DNA from: Pestalotiopsis fici W106-1
Taxonomy: Eukaryota > Ascomycota > Sordariomycetes > Amphisphaeriales > Sporocadaceae
DNA: 64,000 nucleotides
Direction of reading: 5' to 3'
Assembly: GCF_000516985.1 (NCBI RefSeq)
Contig: NW_006917096.1
Location: forward strand, 2,465,606-2,529,605
Both the position numbers and the translations under genes were made by a program. How positions within the stretch are numbered: the first letter of the stretch is position 1; the number at the start of each line of letters is the position of its first letter. Shown here in pieces: positions 1 to 11,080 of this stretch. The notes under the pieces are model-generated. The model worked only from the letters and a program-made list of their open reading frames with translations. It was not told the DNA's origin and did no database searches.

Positions 1-1294
1 CGGTGGAAAGGAATAGTCTCACATGGAGAAAAGGGATATCCATGGCTGTAAATTGCCGCGACATTGTACACAGACACAAACACATTGATTCTTTGCGACT
101 GTCCGTGCAGATAATCGATGATACATCCGAGTAAGTCTGCTGCAGTACGAAAGGCATTGTCAGCTACTAATCATTAGTTTCCTAGCATATAAGAAGAAAA
201 TCTTTCAAGACTTTCACTCTTGTTCTTTTCTTCTTCTTCTTGTCGATCTCCCTTGGATAAAAATTGCAAGTAATCAATGAACGTGGGGGGTTTTATTGAG
301 CTCATCTGGAATTATATTGGAGTTTTGAAAAGTTTCTGGATAGTTATGATTTGGAAACTGAGGTGCTTCCTTCCAGAAACATTCTCGGCCGTTTACCTTG
401 CGCTGCAAGAACAAGACGGAAGCTGTATATAAAGAGAAATAATCAATTTTGTTTACCGTTATATTACCAATCAGTGATGACCATCTGCTCATAGAGAGAC
501 GCAGTCCACCATTTTCTCTCGTGGGCCCAACAACAACAAGCAATCGAATAACAGATGTAGCTTGTACGGCCATATCTCATCCGTCAAGCACTGGCTCGTA
601 ACGAAAAGACACAGTATACTCAAGCACTGCAACACGCCTTGGCGTTTAGCTCATGGCATTCTGACAGAAATTGTGTCGCTTGAAGTGAAGAAGTTTTCGC
701 ACCTTCCATGACGCGCCGAGTTACGCCCTAAGTCTACAGTTGAAAATCTACGACCCTGCTGGCGACGGAGATGGATTCAAAGTTTTTATCCGCCCTCATT
801 ACATGTTCAGTGCTCTGTCTAACAAATTGTGAAAATGCCAGAAAATATTTACCTTGTGCCAGGTATGAGTGAAGATGATCTGACATTTTAACAATGGGCA
901 ATCATGACTAATATAGCGGAAGAGATGCCGCCCCTCTTGTGTCTCCAATGGGGGCGACCAGATTACGTGCGGATCTGTCAGCATGTCTGGACTTTGTACC
1001 GCTAAGCCTATCACGGCCTAGACCTTCTCGACCATAAGCGGTAGGCGTCGCTGATGTAAAAGTTACTAAGACTCTTTGGCGGGGTGTGGGCGGGATTTGT
1101 GAATGATCGCAAAGCAAAAGATGACTGTCGGAAAGGGATGCCAATTACGTGCGGCGGAATCTTCATGACAATTCCACATGGATAAAGCCGCTGCTTCTGT
1201 TCCCTCGTTTGCTTTTTGTATTATTGGCTAGTAGCAGCACATTGCGAAAAGACTTGTATATATCCTGGGATTTCCCATCCCCCTCCAAGAATCA
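1..1294. other. Intergenic, no gene recognised
   Basis: Only short open frames with no family features are seen here on either strand. The last 40 bases hold a TATA-like stretch at 1256-1262 that fits the promoter of the pirin gene on the right. The left end may carry regulatory sequence of a gene outside the window. Confidence 0.6.
1256..1262 (+). promoter_or_regulatory. TATA-like element of the pirin gene
   Basis: TATATA lies 33-39 bases upstream of the ATG at 1295. This spacing means transcription probably starts only a few bases before that ATG, so the leader would be very short, or the downstream ATG at 1505 is also used. Confidence 0.45.
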
Positions 1295-2489
1295 ATGAAG
1301 TTCATTTCAATCACCATTTCTATCCTCGTCGCACTCTTCTCCATTGTCATCTTTAGAGAACAAGTTGTTGAATTCGCAACTGCTACCATAGAGACACTGA
1401 GCAACTACAGAAAGGACAGCCCGGAAGTTATTGATACGAGCGCGACGAGACAGGAAGAAACCAAACTTCCCACAAACCCAATCACACCACAAACCGACAC
1501 CAACATGTCGTCGTCAACTATTCCCAGAGCGATTCGCAAGGTCTTCCTCGCCATCGAGCAGGCCGAGGGCGCGGGCGCACGCGTGCGACGATCGATTGGC
1601 ACGCCGCAGCTGCGCAACTTCTCGCCCTTCCTGATGCTGGACCACTTCAGCATCAAGCCCGGCGCCGGTTTCCCTGATCACCCACACCGCGGCCAAGAAA
1701 CCATCACATACCTAATTGCCGGAGCCGTCGACCATGAAGACTTGTAAGCATCCCCCCGAACAGCCTTAGTGACCGCAATCTTGAACCATTGCTAACTCGA
1801 CATGACCCAGTGCGGGCAACGCCGGTACGATCGAATCAGGCGACCTCCAGTTCATGACGGCCGGCCGGGGCATTATTCACGCCGAGATGCCGCGACAGAA
1901 CCCAGACGGCAGCGCCAACGTCGGCCTGCAACTGTGGGTCGACCTGCCAAAGCAGCTAAAGATGTGCGAGCCGCGGTACCGCGACCTCAAGGCCAAGGAG
2001 ATCCCGCAGGTCGACCTGGACGACGACAAGGTCCACGTCAAGGTCATCTCGGGCCAGTCGGGCGGCGTCGACAGCGTCAAGGACCTTGCCTATACCCCCG
2101 TCTGGATCCTCGATTTCGAGGTCAAGCCTGGCGGCAAGATTGCTCAGCCCCTCCCTCAGGGCTGGAATGCCTTTGCCTATACCCTCGAGGGCGTGGCCAA
2201 GTTTGGCACGGGCAAGGACGAGAGGAGCGTGGATCAGTACCACAATGTCGTCTTTGAGCGCGATGGCGACCTGGTGGAAGTCTCGGTGCCCGAGGACGCA
2301 AAGAGTAGCGCGCGCTTCATCTTGATTGCCGGCCAGGTTCTGGAGCAGGAGGTTGTTCAATACGGCCCCTTTGTGTTAAACAGCAAAGAGGAGGTGTACC
2401 AGGCCCTATTTGACTACCAAACGCACTCGAATGGTTTTGAAAGGGCCAAGGACTGGCAATCGGAAATTGGAAAGTCCATGGTCAACTAG
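1295..2489 (+). CDS. Pirin family protein (cupin fold)
   Basis: Two exons, 1295-1743 and 1811-2489, with a 67-base GT-AG intron, give 375 residues. The pirin N-terminal domain is clear: RKVFLAIEQAEGAGARVRRS, then LMLDHF and PDHPHRGQETITYL, where the two His of HPHRG and later residues bind the metal. Exon 2 continues with MTAGRGIIHAEMP and the second cupin half. Pirins are iron-binding nuclear or cytosolic proteins, some with quercetinase activity or a redox-sensing role. Residues 1-70 precede the conserved core. They begin with a hydrophobic segment (about residues 4-20) that could be a membrane anchor or organelle signal. A start at 1505 (MSSSTIPRAIRK) would give a pirin of normal length (305 aa). 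I kept the first ATG because the frame is open, and the true start is uncertain. Confidence 0.9.
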
Positions 2490-2651
2490 CCGTTTCGTTC
2501 CCTCTGTGTATATAACCACCCATTATGACTTTGTTGCATGCTTATGATACCAAATAGAAATATGATTAGCGCCTGGAGGCGCCCTGAATAAAAAGAAAGA
2601 AATCGAAATAAAACAACACAACAGCCCCATTCATGATTATGCACTTTTGTG

Positions 2652-3056
2652 TTAATGATGACCTTTGGGTTTCCTCACGGCAGGGAACTGATCCGGCAGG
2701 GTCAGATACCATTGAACCTCTGAAGTGGTCTCGTACCAGTCGGGATATCCCTCCCTTGGTGGTCTCACGTTTTCCCACGGCGTTTGAATGTGATGATTAT
2801 GCAATGGTGGCGACTTGGATCGTGGCATGGCAAAGCGCTTGGGAACCACTTCATTAGCTGTGCGACCAGCGGGCCCCTGCCGATGATATGACGAAGCTGA
2901 TAATGGTTGTGCAGCAGACGAGCCAGACGATCGAGAAGAAGAGCTTGCCGCAAACTGGATTTCGGAGGACTTGAACTCGTGTTGTGCGGGAGCAGCAAAC
3001 TGCCGCGACTCCTTTGGTTTCTTGGCAGCCCGACCTGAGTTTTTCGACTTGCCCAT
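2652..3056 (-). CDS. Small basic, Ser-rich protein of unknown function
   Basis: A 134-residue single-exon frame begins MGKSKNSGRAAKKPKESRQF. The N-terminus is lysine/arginine-rich, the middle is a low-complexity Ser/Ala stretch, and the C-terminal half is rich in Pro, Trp and Tyr (ENVRPPREGYPDWYETTSEV), which looks like constrained protein rather than noise. The open frame reaches an earlier ATG at 3161, but a minus-strand TATA-like sequence at 3165-3171 would place the transcription start downstream of it, so the start at 3056 is preferred. I do not recognise a domain. A small nuclear or ribosome-associated protein is possible, but this is a guess from composition only. Confidence 0.6.
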   Translation of the reverse strand: MGKSKNSGRAAKKPKESRQFAAPAQHEFKSSEIQFAASSSSRSSGSSAAQPLSASSYHRQGPAGRTANEVVPKRFAMPRSKSPPLHNHHIQTPWENVRPPREGYPDWYETTSEVQWYLTLPDQFPAVRKPKGHH

Positions 3057-3164
3057 ATTTGCAGCTTGGGATTGATGAGGGGGTTTGAATGAAGAAAAAA
3101 AAAATGATTTTCGTTCCTTCCTTTTCGCCGGCACTTCTTCCAATAGCTGTTTGGCCCCCAACCA

Positions 3165-3171
3165 TTATATA
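3165..3171 (-). promoter_or_regulatory. TATA-like element for the small basic protein gene
   Basis: Read on the minus strand this is TATATAA, about 110 bases upstream of the chosen start at 3056. It argues against the in-frame ATG at 3161, which would lie upstream of the expected transcription start. Confidence 0.4.
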
Positions 3172-4140
3172 CTGCAGCCGTCTTGTCCACCGGGCTGAAG
3201 ATGCTCCGCTTGCACCATTAAAGCGCATCCCAACACACCACATTATTCATATTTCCCCAGGCTGCTGCATGCATACGGGGTCGGCGAATGGGCGCGGCCT
3301 GAGCACCAAGCAGGCCAAGAAGAAAACAGAGGGTAATACCGCGCGTTTCTTTGGAAATATCCTGTTTTCTTACTTATGCGGCCCAATGCGACTCTCGGCA
3401 GCCTCGCGCAATCCAGGCGAGTTTCGTATATGTATGGATTCTTGTTCCTTTCTGGTAGGATCCCGAGAAGCACTGTGTGCTTTCATCAAGGATGGTATTG
3501 CATAAGGTTCAGGCAGAGGGATTCGACATGAGGCTATCCACGGGAGCAATACCACTTCTGGTCGGTGAGCCTCGTCAGACAAGTGGGATTTCTTTTCAGC
3601 TGAATATGCTGCAGACTTGGCGAGAGAGGGGGGAAAAAAAGGGCCAATTGATGGCTCGAAGAAATCAAGCCTTATGCCGGCTGACTGACTGTCTCGTTTG
3701 TAGCAATAGAAAAATCTGATCCTAGAGAACGTCATTCGCCTTTGTTTGTTGTCATAAGCTTTCTGAATATTATCGTAGTATAGTAGATCCTATGAAAAGC
3801 TGGACAATGTACGCAGAGTTGATAAATCGAACATGATGTGATTGATTATATAGCAAGAGATTTCCGTCATGGCCAAGCTTGATGTTGGTCCGTTTCGCAG
3901 GTGCCTTCTCAGCGGCTAGACGAACCTCACAGCCGGCAGATCACAAAAGAGGAGGTTGCGGCCCAATGTCTATTTGGAATACGGCCACTTCTCCTCAGAT
4001 AGAGTCTGACAATTAGGGGGCTTATTCGATGCTATGAGACCTGGAGTCCGAGGTCACTTTAACAAAATGCGTATTTTATCCCCACATTTCGGGCGCACTC
4101 CTCCTATCTTTCAAATTCAGGCCCCCACCAATGCTTCTCA
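3172..4140. other. Intergenic, no gene recognised
   Basis: Short frames on both strands lack family features or introns that would join them. It separates the minus-strand small basic protein from the plus-strand membrane protein, so it probably holds both promoters. Confidence 0.5.
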
Positions 4141-5478
4141 ATGGCATTCACAATCGAGCCGCTCCGCTACCAGAGCAATAGCATCGCATTCGAATCATGG
4201 GTCACATTACTTACAGTCTGCCTTGCCCCATTGATCGCGCACATCTTTGCAGGCGCATCGAGGGTTTCGTATCTCGTGCCTTCAAGGCCGAGATGGCATG
4301 ACCGCATGTGCCTCTACAATCCGATATCGATCATCTACCGCTATGCAGCAATCGTCGAGAGGCGCATCAGAGCATACCACTGGGAGTCGATAGACATCGC
4401 TGGGGCAAATGCCATTTTCTGGACTCAATACGGCTGGGATGGGTCTGAAAACATGGTCGTCGCCAGCTTACCCTTCTGTGGCCTTCTTCCCGATGGCACA
4501 ACAGTTGGCATCTCCGTGGAGTTGTTCAAAACCATTATCACTACCTTCCAAGGTGCCCAGACCGCGACTATTCTATTCGGCGGCCTTAATGGGGCAGTGT
4601 CATTCGATGGTTTCTTGGCTATGGATTCCATATTCATCTCTCTGGCCCTGCTTGGACTGCTGCGCCTGTTCGCTGCAATGTGGTTGGTTGATGACTTCGT
4701 ATACTCAGCAAGAATATTGACCACTGAAGATCGAACACCGCCAATTACCGAAATACAGATGCAGCCGATTGTTTCAATGGATAGCTTGCTCCTGGAGCCC
4801 GAAATATTCGCGACCGCCCATGATCGATATCACCATACGTTGAATTGGCGGATCGTATTGTTCCGGACAATATATCTCTCCATCATATTGGGTCTTTGTT
4901 TCCTGGCGGGATCATGGATGTTCCGGAGCAAAGTTGGCCACAACCAGACGCCTTACTTGTATACGACGACGTCATTCCTCGATGGATTGGGCAACTTGCT
5001 GATTATCTTACCAACAGCATTGGTTTACGGGTACTACTCCATCCGTAATCGAATGCACTCAACTATCGTGCCATGCATTGCTCACCTTTGGTTCAAGGTA
5101 CACACGGTTATATGTATCGTCTTTGTGATGATGCTCATTTTCATATCGGCCTTGGAGACACGCCAAACACCTTGTGGGCGTTATACCACGTGGCCCAAGG
5201 ATTACATTGGAGATGGTTGCACTACGAAAAGTCAGATACCAGTCAGCGTCAACCGGAATGCAGATCTGTCGGCACCATTGCGAATATCCGGGTTAGTCTC
5301 TCAATACGACTGGGGCCATAACAAGTCTGTTTATGCTTTAGACGAAGGCGAATTCTGGGTGTTGAATTTCACAGGAACTTGTTTGGGATTATTCGATGAC
5401 CTCGCTGTATGGACGCGAGGCATGACGATGGGGGTTGCTAACTATACCAATATTACCGGTGGGGCTTTAGAGCTCTAA
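4141..5478 (+). CDS. Multi-pass membrane protein, unknown function
   Basis: An intron-free frame of 445 residues. Hydrophobic segments lie at about residues 20-38, 163-186, 238-261, 279-300 and 320-338. There is a long hydrophilic part between the first two and a C-terminal region with several NxT sites (NFT, NYT, NIT), suggesting that the C-terminus faces the lumen or cell exterior. The layout recalls the many uncharacterised integral membrane proteins of filamentous fungi. No transporter signature, kinase or receptor motif is visible. The ATG at 4141 sits just before the first membrane segment and no better upstream ATG exists in frame. Confidence 0.7.
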   Translation: MAFTIEPLRYQSNSIAFESWVTLLTVCLAPLIAHIFAGASRVSYLVPSRPRWHDRMCLYNPISIIYRYAAIVERRIRAYHWESIDIAGANAIFWTQYGWDGSENMVVASLPFCGLLPDGTTVGISVELFKTIITTFQGAQTATILFGGLNGAVSFDGFLAMDSIFISLALLGLLRLFAAMWLVDDFVYSARILTTEDRTPPITEIQMQPIVSMDSLLLEPEIFATAHDRYHHTLNWRIVLFRTIYLSIILGLCFLAGSWMFRSKVGHNQTPYLYTTTSFLDGLGNLLIILPTALVYGYYSIRNRMHSTIVPCIAHLWFKVHTVICIVFVMMLIFISALETRQTPCGRYTTWPKDYIGDGCTTKSQIPVSVNRNADLSAPLRISGLVSQYDWGHNKSVYALDEGEFWVLNFTGTCLGLFDDLAVWTRGMTMGVANYTNITGGALEL

Positions 5479-6677
5479 CCAGCTATAGGGCATTAAACTC
5501 ACGCTAGGCCCAGCGGCATTTGTATGGAGGATTTAGGGACAGTGATGAAAACAGGCGCTAGAGTATGTACATTGGGTTCGCTTGGCACGATATGCACTAA
5601 ATTCGAAACAATTATTTGAATATGTGCACGTAAATAGTTTCCGATGTCATTCTTGGTATCCACGATTATTTTAAGAGGTAGTTGGTTATGAATTCATACC
5701 CTCTTTAATGTTACATCTTAAAGCTGTGATATCAGATCGAGATATAAGGTAGAAGATGACGACTACGAGCACGGTTTTAGTGGAACCCACGTTAGACTTA
5801 TCATACAATTGTGCCTCCTATGCAGTCCATTTACAATAAAATAAAATATAAACAACGAATTAAAGAAATGCTCCCTCACGAGTCGCCTGCCCCATGCTTC
5901 GCATAATACTTCATTTCTACGTCAAACACCATTGTGCTAAATTGTGCCCTGTCATGCTGAGGCAGGCTCGTCCAGAACATCATGTTCATCAAGTGTGTCG
6001 TGCTCAGCCTGACGGTCGTGCTCAGTATTGCTCGCCCGAGCACTATGGGGCAGCGACTATGTCTGCTCAGTGATCCCTCACTGGCCTTCCGTTGTTCTAC
6101 CTTTGTGACTGTCCAGTGCCTCTTCAGAGCGTTGGTTACCTCTGACGTCTCGATGTTTGCGGGGTTCTTCCTGCACCTTTGTCATGGTTGTTACATTAGA
6201 GTCTAGACCATGGAACGCGGTGATATGCCGTTTCGCAGCGCGACGTTAACTGCCATCCATGGATGCATAGCCCCCACGCTCAGACACGCCCTGATCGCTA
6301 CACTTATGGCAATACTAAACGAATCAACCCGTGATTGGTGATCTCGAAACGCCAATACAGTCCGATTCTAGAATGGCGCACACTGTATACTTACCTCAGC
6401 CCCTTCTACCCGACTGCCTCCGCTAAGCGAGGTAAACGGGTGCAGTAAGGCCTACATATATTGGCTCACCGAAGTGGTGATCAACGCCTCGAATGAAAGC
6501 AACCAGCGGCTATGTGCTATATGTACATACTCAGTTCCGGCTCAGCTGAGAGTTTCAAATGCTCGCCCGTTTTTTTATCCCCAGCTAGAACTGATTACTC
6601 TCTTCTCCAAGCTAAATCTGTGGCGTGAATCAAATTAATGCAGCTTTTCGCATCACTTACAGCACTGGTCATTCACC
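5479..6677. other. Intergenic, no gene recognised
   Basis: About 1.2 kb with A/T-rich parts (5580-5880) and one unsupported short frame (5982-6206). An out-of-frame ATG at 6640, upstream of the start at 6678, could act as a short upstream frame in the next gene's leader. Confidence 0.5.
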
Positions 6678-7823
6678 ATGAGCCGGTAAGTATATTTGCT
6701 TTTCGTTTTTTTTTTACACAAATCACTGCCTAATGCAAAGTAGATCTGTTCCTCGCGGTCGGCTTAAATCCCAGCCAGTAGCTGAGTTCGGTTACGACCT
6801 CGGAGAAGACCAGCAGCGTGGCCTAGATAATCCGGACAGAGCTAAAGTGTTGCGAGTGATTTCCGACTGCCCCATACAATTCTACCAACTGGACGCTGAG
6901 ACTCGTTCCAAAAAAACAATCTTGCAAGAACAGAGGGACTACCAACGACATGAATGGTCTGTCGGAATAGCCTACAGGACCTTTGACATGGCGCCCGATT
7001 TCTTATCAAACAGTCAGGCAGTCTCTACGACGCTTGCACACTGGGGGGTCTATATCAAACGTGACGGCAAGGTATGTATACAAACTCATATCGAAATGAT
7101 CCATCGGATCGGCTGATGGGGTTTAAACTAGCCATATAAGATATTTGGCATGAATTTTGCCGATTTCGACAAGAAAGAGCTCATCATCGAAGATGTTTGG
7201 GCCGCAAATACCAATCATGGACCAGAATGGCGCAGGGAACTTGACATCAACGATTTCACGAAACTTGAAGACCACAGAGACTTGACTATGTACTTTAGTG
7301 AGATTGAATTCGTACTCGCAGGCAAGTTCTGGCTTTTACTTCTAGCCTTTCCAAACAATAGTAACTGTGCGACTGGAGACTAATTTCCATTTTAGCACAA
7401 CTTGTTTTAGATAAATTTGGGGCTGCCGGCTTGGATAATCGTTATCGACCTTTCCTGAGTCAAAGCGATCTTTCTTATAGTGCTCTCACAAGAGACAACT
7501 CTGGGAAAACGTATGGATTGCTACAAAATAATTGTCAAAAGTTTGCGACCCAGTTGATTCAGTTCATGCACGAGAAAAGGTGGGATGAAGCACAGCGGCA
7601 GTATCAATCTTTTCAACTCAACCAATTCGAGCGAGAAATAAGATCCGCATTCCAATATTTCACCAACTCTGCACAGATTACGCATCAAGAAACACAGATT
7701 CGGATGCGGGAAATCGCCATGAGTACTTCGCATCGAGAGGCAGTAGAATTCTACCCAAGTGTAGCCGCCTATAATCCGCAAGACGAATACCCAGACACGA
7801 ATGACTTCTATAGGAGGCAGTGA
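6678..7823 (+). CDS. Fungal protein with His...NNCQ papain-like signature
   Basis: Four exons give 315 residues: 6678-6685, 6741-7071, 7141-7321 and 7396-7823. Exon 1 is only 8 bases (ATG AGC CG) and is needed to reach the Arg-rich start of exon 2. Intron 3 (7322-7395) uses a GC donor, GCAAGT, and keeps the frame. Exon 2 ends with the segment HWGVYIKRDGK, and exon 4 has YGLLQNNCQKFATQLI. A His in HWGV followed by a Cys in NNCQ is the pattern of circularly permuted papain-like (NlpC/P60, LRAT, PPPDE-type) folds common in fungal hypothetical proteins, so a thiol hydrolase or acyltransferase is possible. The C-terminal 80 residues are helical and Gln-rich. Substrate unknown, no secretion signal. 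Confidence 0.75.
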
Positions 7824-8835
7824 TACAGCGGAGGTTATTTCGACAGAGAAAACAAAAGAAAAATTTCGCTTACGAGTCTACACATATTTATGTTTATTGT
7901 ACTTTCCTTTATTAACATTGTGTGGTCAGAGTAACTTGTTAGTCTGCTGACATGTACTTTTTCATTCCGAACACGAGGCTTAAAGCTCAGGTCGACTCTA
8001 ATGATTTTTCATTCTCATGTAGAGTAGACAGCCTAAGGAAAGTCATGACGCTTCAATGTTATCATGACAACGTGAATCGAGGCCTGGGGTAATAAGTTTC
8101 TAATCCTCACTGAAACGCCCTCTCCCTCTCTGCGGTCGACAATTCGACGTCACTCACTTACCTGACCAACGACACCATGTTGGTAGCCGAGTCTGATCAC
8201 AATGTCATCGTTATTTTTTGTTTGTATGTTTTATATTTATCCTGGGGAACGTCCCTCTCATGGCGAACCTAGGGTGTGAGATGACTAAACTCAAGTATGG
8301 CCGTTGGTTGAATGCTTGCTTCAGAGAGCTGCATCAGATCAACACTGCAACTATCCCGTGCGCTAAGCAGATAGAAGTAGGCTCTTGAGAACGATGTATG
8401 TTGCATATCGAACCTGCAGCAGCAGGAATTGTCGTTACCTACAATGTACTAGGTTAGGTACCTACCTAGTTATACACCAGTATCCGGTAAGCTTAGAGGT
8501 ACAACGACTGACCAATATGGCCTAGCCTATTCCGCAAACCATATTTCAACTTCGACGAAGTTACCTTTTGAACCGTATAGATCTCAGTTTCATCCATTTT
8601 GTTGACTGGATTTGACGTATTGCAAGTCTTTTTGGCAAGAATGTAATTAGCCGGCATGTATGTACCTCTGGTTCGGTGGAGGTCCGCTACTAGGTAGCAC
8701 GACTGTGCACTAGGTGCCAATCACTAACTACATCCAGATTCCCCAGCAGTTCCACCAACTTCCTTGGAGACAACAAAATCAGTTTCATCGCCTCTCTTTG
8801 CATTCCTAGAGACCGATAAAACAAATACGCGAATC
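7824..8835. other. Intergenic, no gene recognised
   Basis: Just over 1 kb. It contains short palindromic runs built on TACCTA/TAGGTA around 8445-8475, a motif also seen in the gene-poor region near 41.2-41.6 kb. No coding signal is convincing. The short minus-strand frame at 8493-8720 has no features. Confidence 0.5.
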
Positions 8836-9642
8836 ATGCCGTCGCTTCATATCGTCAATATTGGCAGCTCTTTCGCCGCCGGCCCCGGTCTTCCCCCGCA
8901 GATCGAGCCCTTGGCGGGTCGGTCCGGCGAGAACTACGCGCACATTGTGGCCCGCGAAGTGGGTGCAAAGCTCACCGATTTGAGCGTGTCTGGTGCAACT
9001 TTGCTCAATCTTCTCAGCGAGCCGCAAGAGGTGACCGGCAAGGCTTTCCCGCCTCAGATTAGCGAGATTCCCAGAGATGCAGACATTGTAATGGTGCTCG
9101 GCGGCGGCAATGATATTATGTACATTGGCGGTCTGTTCATGGACAGCTTCGCCGCGTACACAATGTTTCGCTTGGCGTCGAGACTTTACAGCTGGGTCGC
9201 TGGCGGTGCCGAAGATCCGGCGCCCAGCCTCGACGTACAAGAACTTGCTGAGCGGTACGGCACTGTCCTGGATGCGATACATGCCAAGGCTCCCGACGCG
9301 CAAGTCATTGTTGTGGAATATCTCACATTACTGGGACCGGATCTCCAACCCGGAGTCGACTTGCCGTTTGATGATGCGGGCCGGATAGACTACCACAAGG
9401 GCAGGGCCGCACAAGTACAAGAAGCGACAGTGCAGACGATCCAGGGCCGCGAGACTTGGTGCACAAGAATTCCCGTGGCCAGTGAAAGCATGGGGCACGG
9501 GTTGGGTTCCCAAGAGCCTTGGGTTAATGGGTTCGGATTGAGAGAATTGTACCAAAAGTGTGGTTATCATCCAAATGGCGAAGGGATGAAGGCGGTTGCT
9601 GCCATGGTCCTCGAGCGGATGAAAAATCTCGGCATTGTCTAA
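8836..9642 (+). CDS. SGNH-hydrolase (GDSL-like esterase)
   Basis: A single-exon protein of 268 residues from the ATG at 8836 (the frame is open further 5' but without an ATG). SGNH blocks are visible: block I NIGSSFAAGPG with the nucleophilic Ser, block II around VSGATLLNLL with its Gly, block III GGGNDIMYIG with the catalytic Asn, and block V CGYHPNGEGM with the catalytic His near the C-terminus. This matches small cytosolic SGNH esterases or lipases that hydrolyse ester bonds. No signal peptide is seen, so action on an internal substrate or on acylated metabolites is likelier than secretion. The natural substrate cannot be told. Confidence 0.88.
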   Translation: MPSLHIVNIGSSFAAGPGLPPQIEPLAGRSGENYAHIVAREVGAKLTDLSVSGATLLNLLSEPQEVTGKAFPPQISEIPRDADIVMVLGGGNDIMYIGGLFMDSFAAYTMFRLASRLYSWVAGGAEDPAPSLDVQELAERYGTVLDAIHAKAPDAQVIVVEYLTLLGPDLQPGVDLPFDDAGRIDYHKGRAAQVQEATVQTIQGRETWCTRIPVASESMGHGLGSQEPWVNGFGLRELYQKCGYHPNGEGMKAVAAMVLERMKNLGIV

Positions 9643-11080
9643 TAGACACCACGAGAGACTTGACCTTGCTAAATCCGAGTTATCCTTTGGAACACGCCAC
9701 TGCTTTGGCCGATCAGTACCGGATATATTGTTATACGACCGTTGGAAGATTATGGTATCCACAAGGCAGAGGTTGACCGACAACGGCCAGCAGCCAGCTC
9801 ATGACCACCCGCAAAGCATCACTGCATCCAAAAACAATGCCAATAACACAGTGGATCGTACTAAATCCATCCACATTGAATGAATGGTCTGATCTAGAAC
9901 AATCGACATCTTTTACAATATCTCCGAAAAGAACCAAGCATTCAATCCCGGTCGTGCCCAGCCATCAAACAGACGCCAAGACTGTAAGATGAATTGATGT
10001 TTGCTTTTATGGCGATATTGAAATCCATAATATACTTCCTTATGGAGCCTACCACGATTCGAGGTCAACCCAGACCGGGTCTCGGTCGGTGGTAGTCTGA
10101 ATTTCTATCCATATTGCCCCCATCAAGCTCAAAAGGCAGGGCTGTTGAGCATGACGTCAGATGTTGAAGACAATTCCGCCATGGATTCAATGATTTTCCG
10201 CCAATGAAGAAGTGAAATCACAAACGTGTGGCTACATGATCCAAGCAGCAGTCAAATTCATTGCGGTCAAGAGCTCGTATACAGTAGACGCAGAATTTCT
10301 GCCGACGCTCCCGTTTAGGGGACTAGGAAGAACCTACCAGCGATCAGAGCCCGGAAGGGCCCGGAATTAGCGCTCCGTCCAAGAACGAGTTGGCTTTGTT
10401 TCAGGACCCTTGGCGCTCATTTCAGTGAAGCCACCCTTGAGGATCCCTTACCTGGCGCTTCTGCATACGCTGCAGGGATTTGAACCCAGCCAAGCTTGGG
10501 GCTCTGCTGATATCTCTTGGCCGAAGCTTGTTCGTTTTGTGGGGGGAGGTAATATACTCATGTTTTGCTACGGGATTTCTGCAGGCATTAAGCATCTCAG
10601 TGCCCGGCTCCGCATCACCAGCCCGCCTCCACTTGCAAGACACAAAACATGTCGACATGGATTGCTGCTCAGCTGGTTTACTGGAGCTAACTCGATAGAT
10701 GCTGGATAAGCAAAGCAAGGAGCCTAGAAAGATCCCGACCCTTAATCAATCCCCCACTCGTCCAATATATGCCTGGCAGTTGCTTTCGCAATCGGCAATC
10801 CCCCAATTATAGACAAGATATCCAATCCCTATTGGGACATGGTGCAGGGCCAAGCTTTGCGGCAACTTTAGGGAGATGTTGATGAGGATGGATTATAAGA
10901 ATCAAAGAAGTCCAAGAAGGCCAAGATGAATTTTGGTTCTTGGCATCAGCGCTCAACTTCTTCACTTCGTTCATTCATTGGAGGCTAGCCCTTCTTTTCA
11001 ACTATTCTGCCAAGCCAGACACTCAAGAACATACAGTCTCTACTTCCACATACACTCGCTTCTCACTTAACACATTCAAA
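9643..11080. other. Intergenic upstream of polygalacturonase
   Basis: About 1.4 kb without a supported gene. Short frames on both strands lack ATG starts or features. A TATA-like ATTATAAG near 10890 and the CT/AC-rich stretch before 11081 probably belong to the polygalacturonase promoter and leader. Confidence 0.5.

Noticed and set aside
2652..3161. Longer form of the small basic protein from the ATG at 3161
   Set aside because: It would start upstream of the transcription start expected from the TATA-like element at 3165-3171.
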